Part shown: positions 62,779-64,000 of the stretch, piece by piece
Position numbering within the stretch: the first letter of the stretch is position 1
How the letters are laid out: each line of letters opens with the position of its first letter
Origin: Halorubrum tebenquichense DSM 14210
GTDB lineage: Archaea > Halobacteriota > Halobacteria > Halobacteriales > Haloferacaceae
Length of the DNA stretch: 64,000 bases
NCBI RefSeq assembly: GCF_000337415.1
Contig: NZ_AOJD01000045.1
Location: forward strand, 51,990 to 115,989
Reading direction: 5' to 3'
Translations under genes and position numbers: made by a program
Notes under the pieces: generated by a model
The model's database searches: none
What the model saw: the letters and a program-made list of their open reading frames with translations, nothing else
What the model was told of the DNA's origin: nothing

Positions 62779-63708
62779 ATGTCTCTTCGCGTCACGTTCC
62801 TCGGGACGGGCGGGGCCGTCCCGACCGTCGAGCGCGCGGCGAGCGCCGTCTTCGTCAACCGCGAGGGCGACCGCTTCCTCTTCGACTGCGGCGAGGGCAC
62901 CCAGCGCGAGATGATGCGCGCCGGGACCGGGTTCGCCGTCGACCGGATCTTCGTCTCGCACCTCCACGGCGACCACGTCCTCGGGCTCCCCGGCCTCGTC
63001 CAGACGCTCGGGTTCAACGACCGCACCGACCCGCTGACGGTCCACTGCCCGCCGGGGACCGACGACCACCTCCGGAACCTCGTCCACGCGGTCGGCCACG
63101 ACCCGGCGTTCCCCGTCCGAATCGAGCCGGTCGCCCCCGGCGAGGTCGCCTACGAGACCGACGAGTACGCCGTGCGCGCCTTCGAGACGGAACACCGGAC
63201 GGTGTCGCAGGGGTACGTCCTCGCGGAGGACGACCGCCCCGGCCGGTTCGACCGCCCGAAGGCGGAGGAGCTCGGCGTCCCCGTCGGCCCGAAGTTCGGC
63301 CGGCTCCACGAGGGCGAGTCGGTCGAGGCCGAGGACGGCACGGTCGTCGACCCGGAGCAGGTCGTCGGGCCGCCGCGTCCCGGCCGGAAGCTGGTGTACA
63401 CCGCGGACACGCGCCCGCGGGAGTCCACGGTCGAGGCCGCCGCGGACGCCGACCTGCTGATCCACGACGCCACCTTCGCCGACGACATGGCCGACCGCGC
63501 CCGCGACACGGCCCACTCCACCGGCCGCGAAGCGGGATCGATCGCGGCCCGCGCGAACGCGAAGCGGCTCGCTCTGGTCCACATCTCCTCGCGGTACGCC
63601 GCCGACCCGCGGCCGATCCGCGCCGAGGCCCGCGAGGAGTTCGACGGCGAGTGTCTGCTCCCCGACGACGGCGACCTGATCGAAGTGCCGTTCCCCGACG
63701 CGGACTGA
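62779..63708 (+). CDS. rnz: ribonuclease Z (tRNA 3' endonuclease)
   Basis: A 309-residue metallo-beta-lactamase-fold nuclease that cuts tRNA precursors after the discriminator base. The zinc motif is SHLHGDHVLGLPGL (about residues 58-71), and further ligands are in YTADTRP and LIHDATFADD (about 226-240) and LVHISSRYA (about 266-274). The exosite arm (about 150-185) is of the short archaeal type. It is relevant here because encoded tRNAs lack CCA and because tRNA tails are repeated downstream of two tRNA genes. The ATG at 62779 is about 28 bases after a TATA-like run (cggtttaca). Confidence 0.93.
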   Translation: MSLRVTFLGTGGAVPTVERAASAVFVNREGDRFLFDCGEGTQREMMRAGTGFAVDRIFVSHLHGDHVLGLPGLVQTLGFNDRTDPLTVHCPPGTDDHLRNLVHAVGHDPAFPVRIEPVAPGEVAYETDEYAVRAFETEHRTVSQGYVLAEDDRPGRFDRPKAEELGVPVGPKFGRLHEGESVEAEDGTVVDPEQVVGPPRPGRKLVYTADTRPRESTVEAAADADLLIHDATFADDMADRARDTAHSTGREAGSIAARANAKRLALVHISSRYAADPRPIRAEAREEFDGECLLPDDGDLIEVPFPDAD

Positions 63709-63823
63709 GACTGGGACGTTCTCGTCGGTCGGTACTACTCGGATGACTTTGTGAGCGACGTGACGACTACCGAAGCTTCAGCCGCTCCGTAAGGGGTAGT
63801 TATCGCTGCGGACACGATCACCA

Positions 63824-64000
63824 CCGAAGCCCCAGCCGGGAGGCGGGCGCACGCTCGCTGCGGTCCTCGTCGCTCGCGTTGCTCACTCCTGCGGTCCTTG
63901 CTTCGCCTGCGCCCGCCTCCCGGCTGCCCCTTCGAGCCCCACCCCGCACAGCCCCGCACCTCACGCCTCCCCAGCCTCGCGGTTCGCGCTCTCCGAGCGC
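63824..64000 (+). repeat. dispersed structured repeat, copy C (cut by the window end)
   Basis: Starts ccgaagcccc after a gacacgatcacca leader that resembles the flank of copy A. Its 18-bp stem is perfect (63834-63851 with 63908-63925) although the arms differ from copy A at two positions, each matched by a change in the partner arm. The 3' part runs off the window. The preceding 115 bases after rnz contain no gene. Confidence 0.82.

Overview
This 64 kb window is the chromosome of a haloarchaeon, most likely Halorubrum or a close relative. The reasons are a GC-rich, acidic coding style, many leaderless genes about 25-30 bases after an A/T box, an RNA polymerase split into H-B''-B'-A'-A'', an archaeal histone doublet, a sensory rhodopsin II/transducer pair, a haloarchaeal glucose-6-phosphate dehydrogenase (Azf) and two-pass DUF7344-type regulators. 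The genus is an inference.

Layout. 1-8.1 kb: small membrane and hypothetical proteins, an orphan family 5 substrate-binding lipoprotein whose lobes look circularly permuted, a PAP2 phosphatase, a DsbA-like oxidoreductase, ThiD and a ZIP transporter. 8.2-17.7 kb: a surface-protein island on the minus strand, with four SipW-tag secreted proteins (one with an inserted von Willebrand A domain), their SipW-like signal peptidase, a mucin-like Asn-glycosylation-rich protein and a 52-residue membrane peptide. It is flanked by two winged-helix membrane proteins and a zinc-ribbon membrane protein. 17.7-31.1 kb: a soluble transducer, MutS, SepF, Azf, a cation/proton antiporter, a replication protein A, and histone plus histone deacetylase. 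31.2-41.2 kb: tRNA-Asp pair, then rpoH-B''-B'-A'-A''-nusA and rpsL-rpsG. 41.4-63.7 kb: mostly housekeeping and metabolic genes (aconitase, dUTPase, NadE, sirohaem decarboxylase, RNase Z), an ABC exporter and the phototaxis pair HtrII-SRII.

The non-coding DNA holds the least explained material. (1) Four copies of a dispersed GC-rich structured repeat (7018-7317, 27182-27436, 50906-50964, 63824 to the end) share both ends. Its long stem is maintained by paired base changes between copies. (2) tRNA-Arg and tRNA-Asp are each followed by a cassette of 137-138 bases in which the tRNA 3' tail is repeated inside a palindrome. (3) Three transcription units of the SipW island share a 20-base promoter block, and its divergent promoter region carries three phased GAACGTCY repeats. 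These suggest a dedicated regulon.

No rRNA operon, CRISPR array, integrase, transposase or prophage genes were seen. All calls come from reading the sequence; no database search was run.
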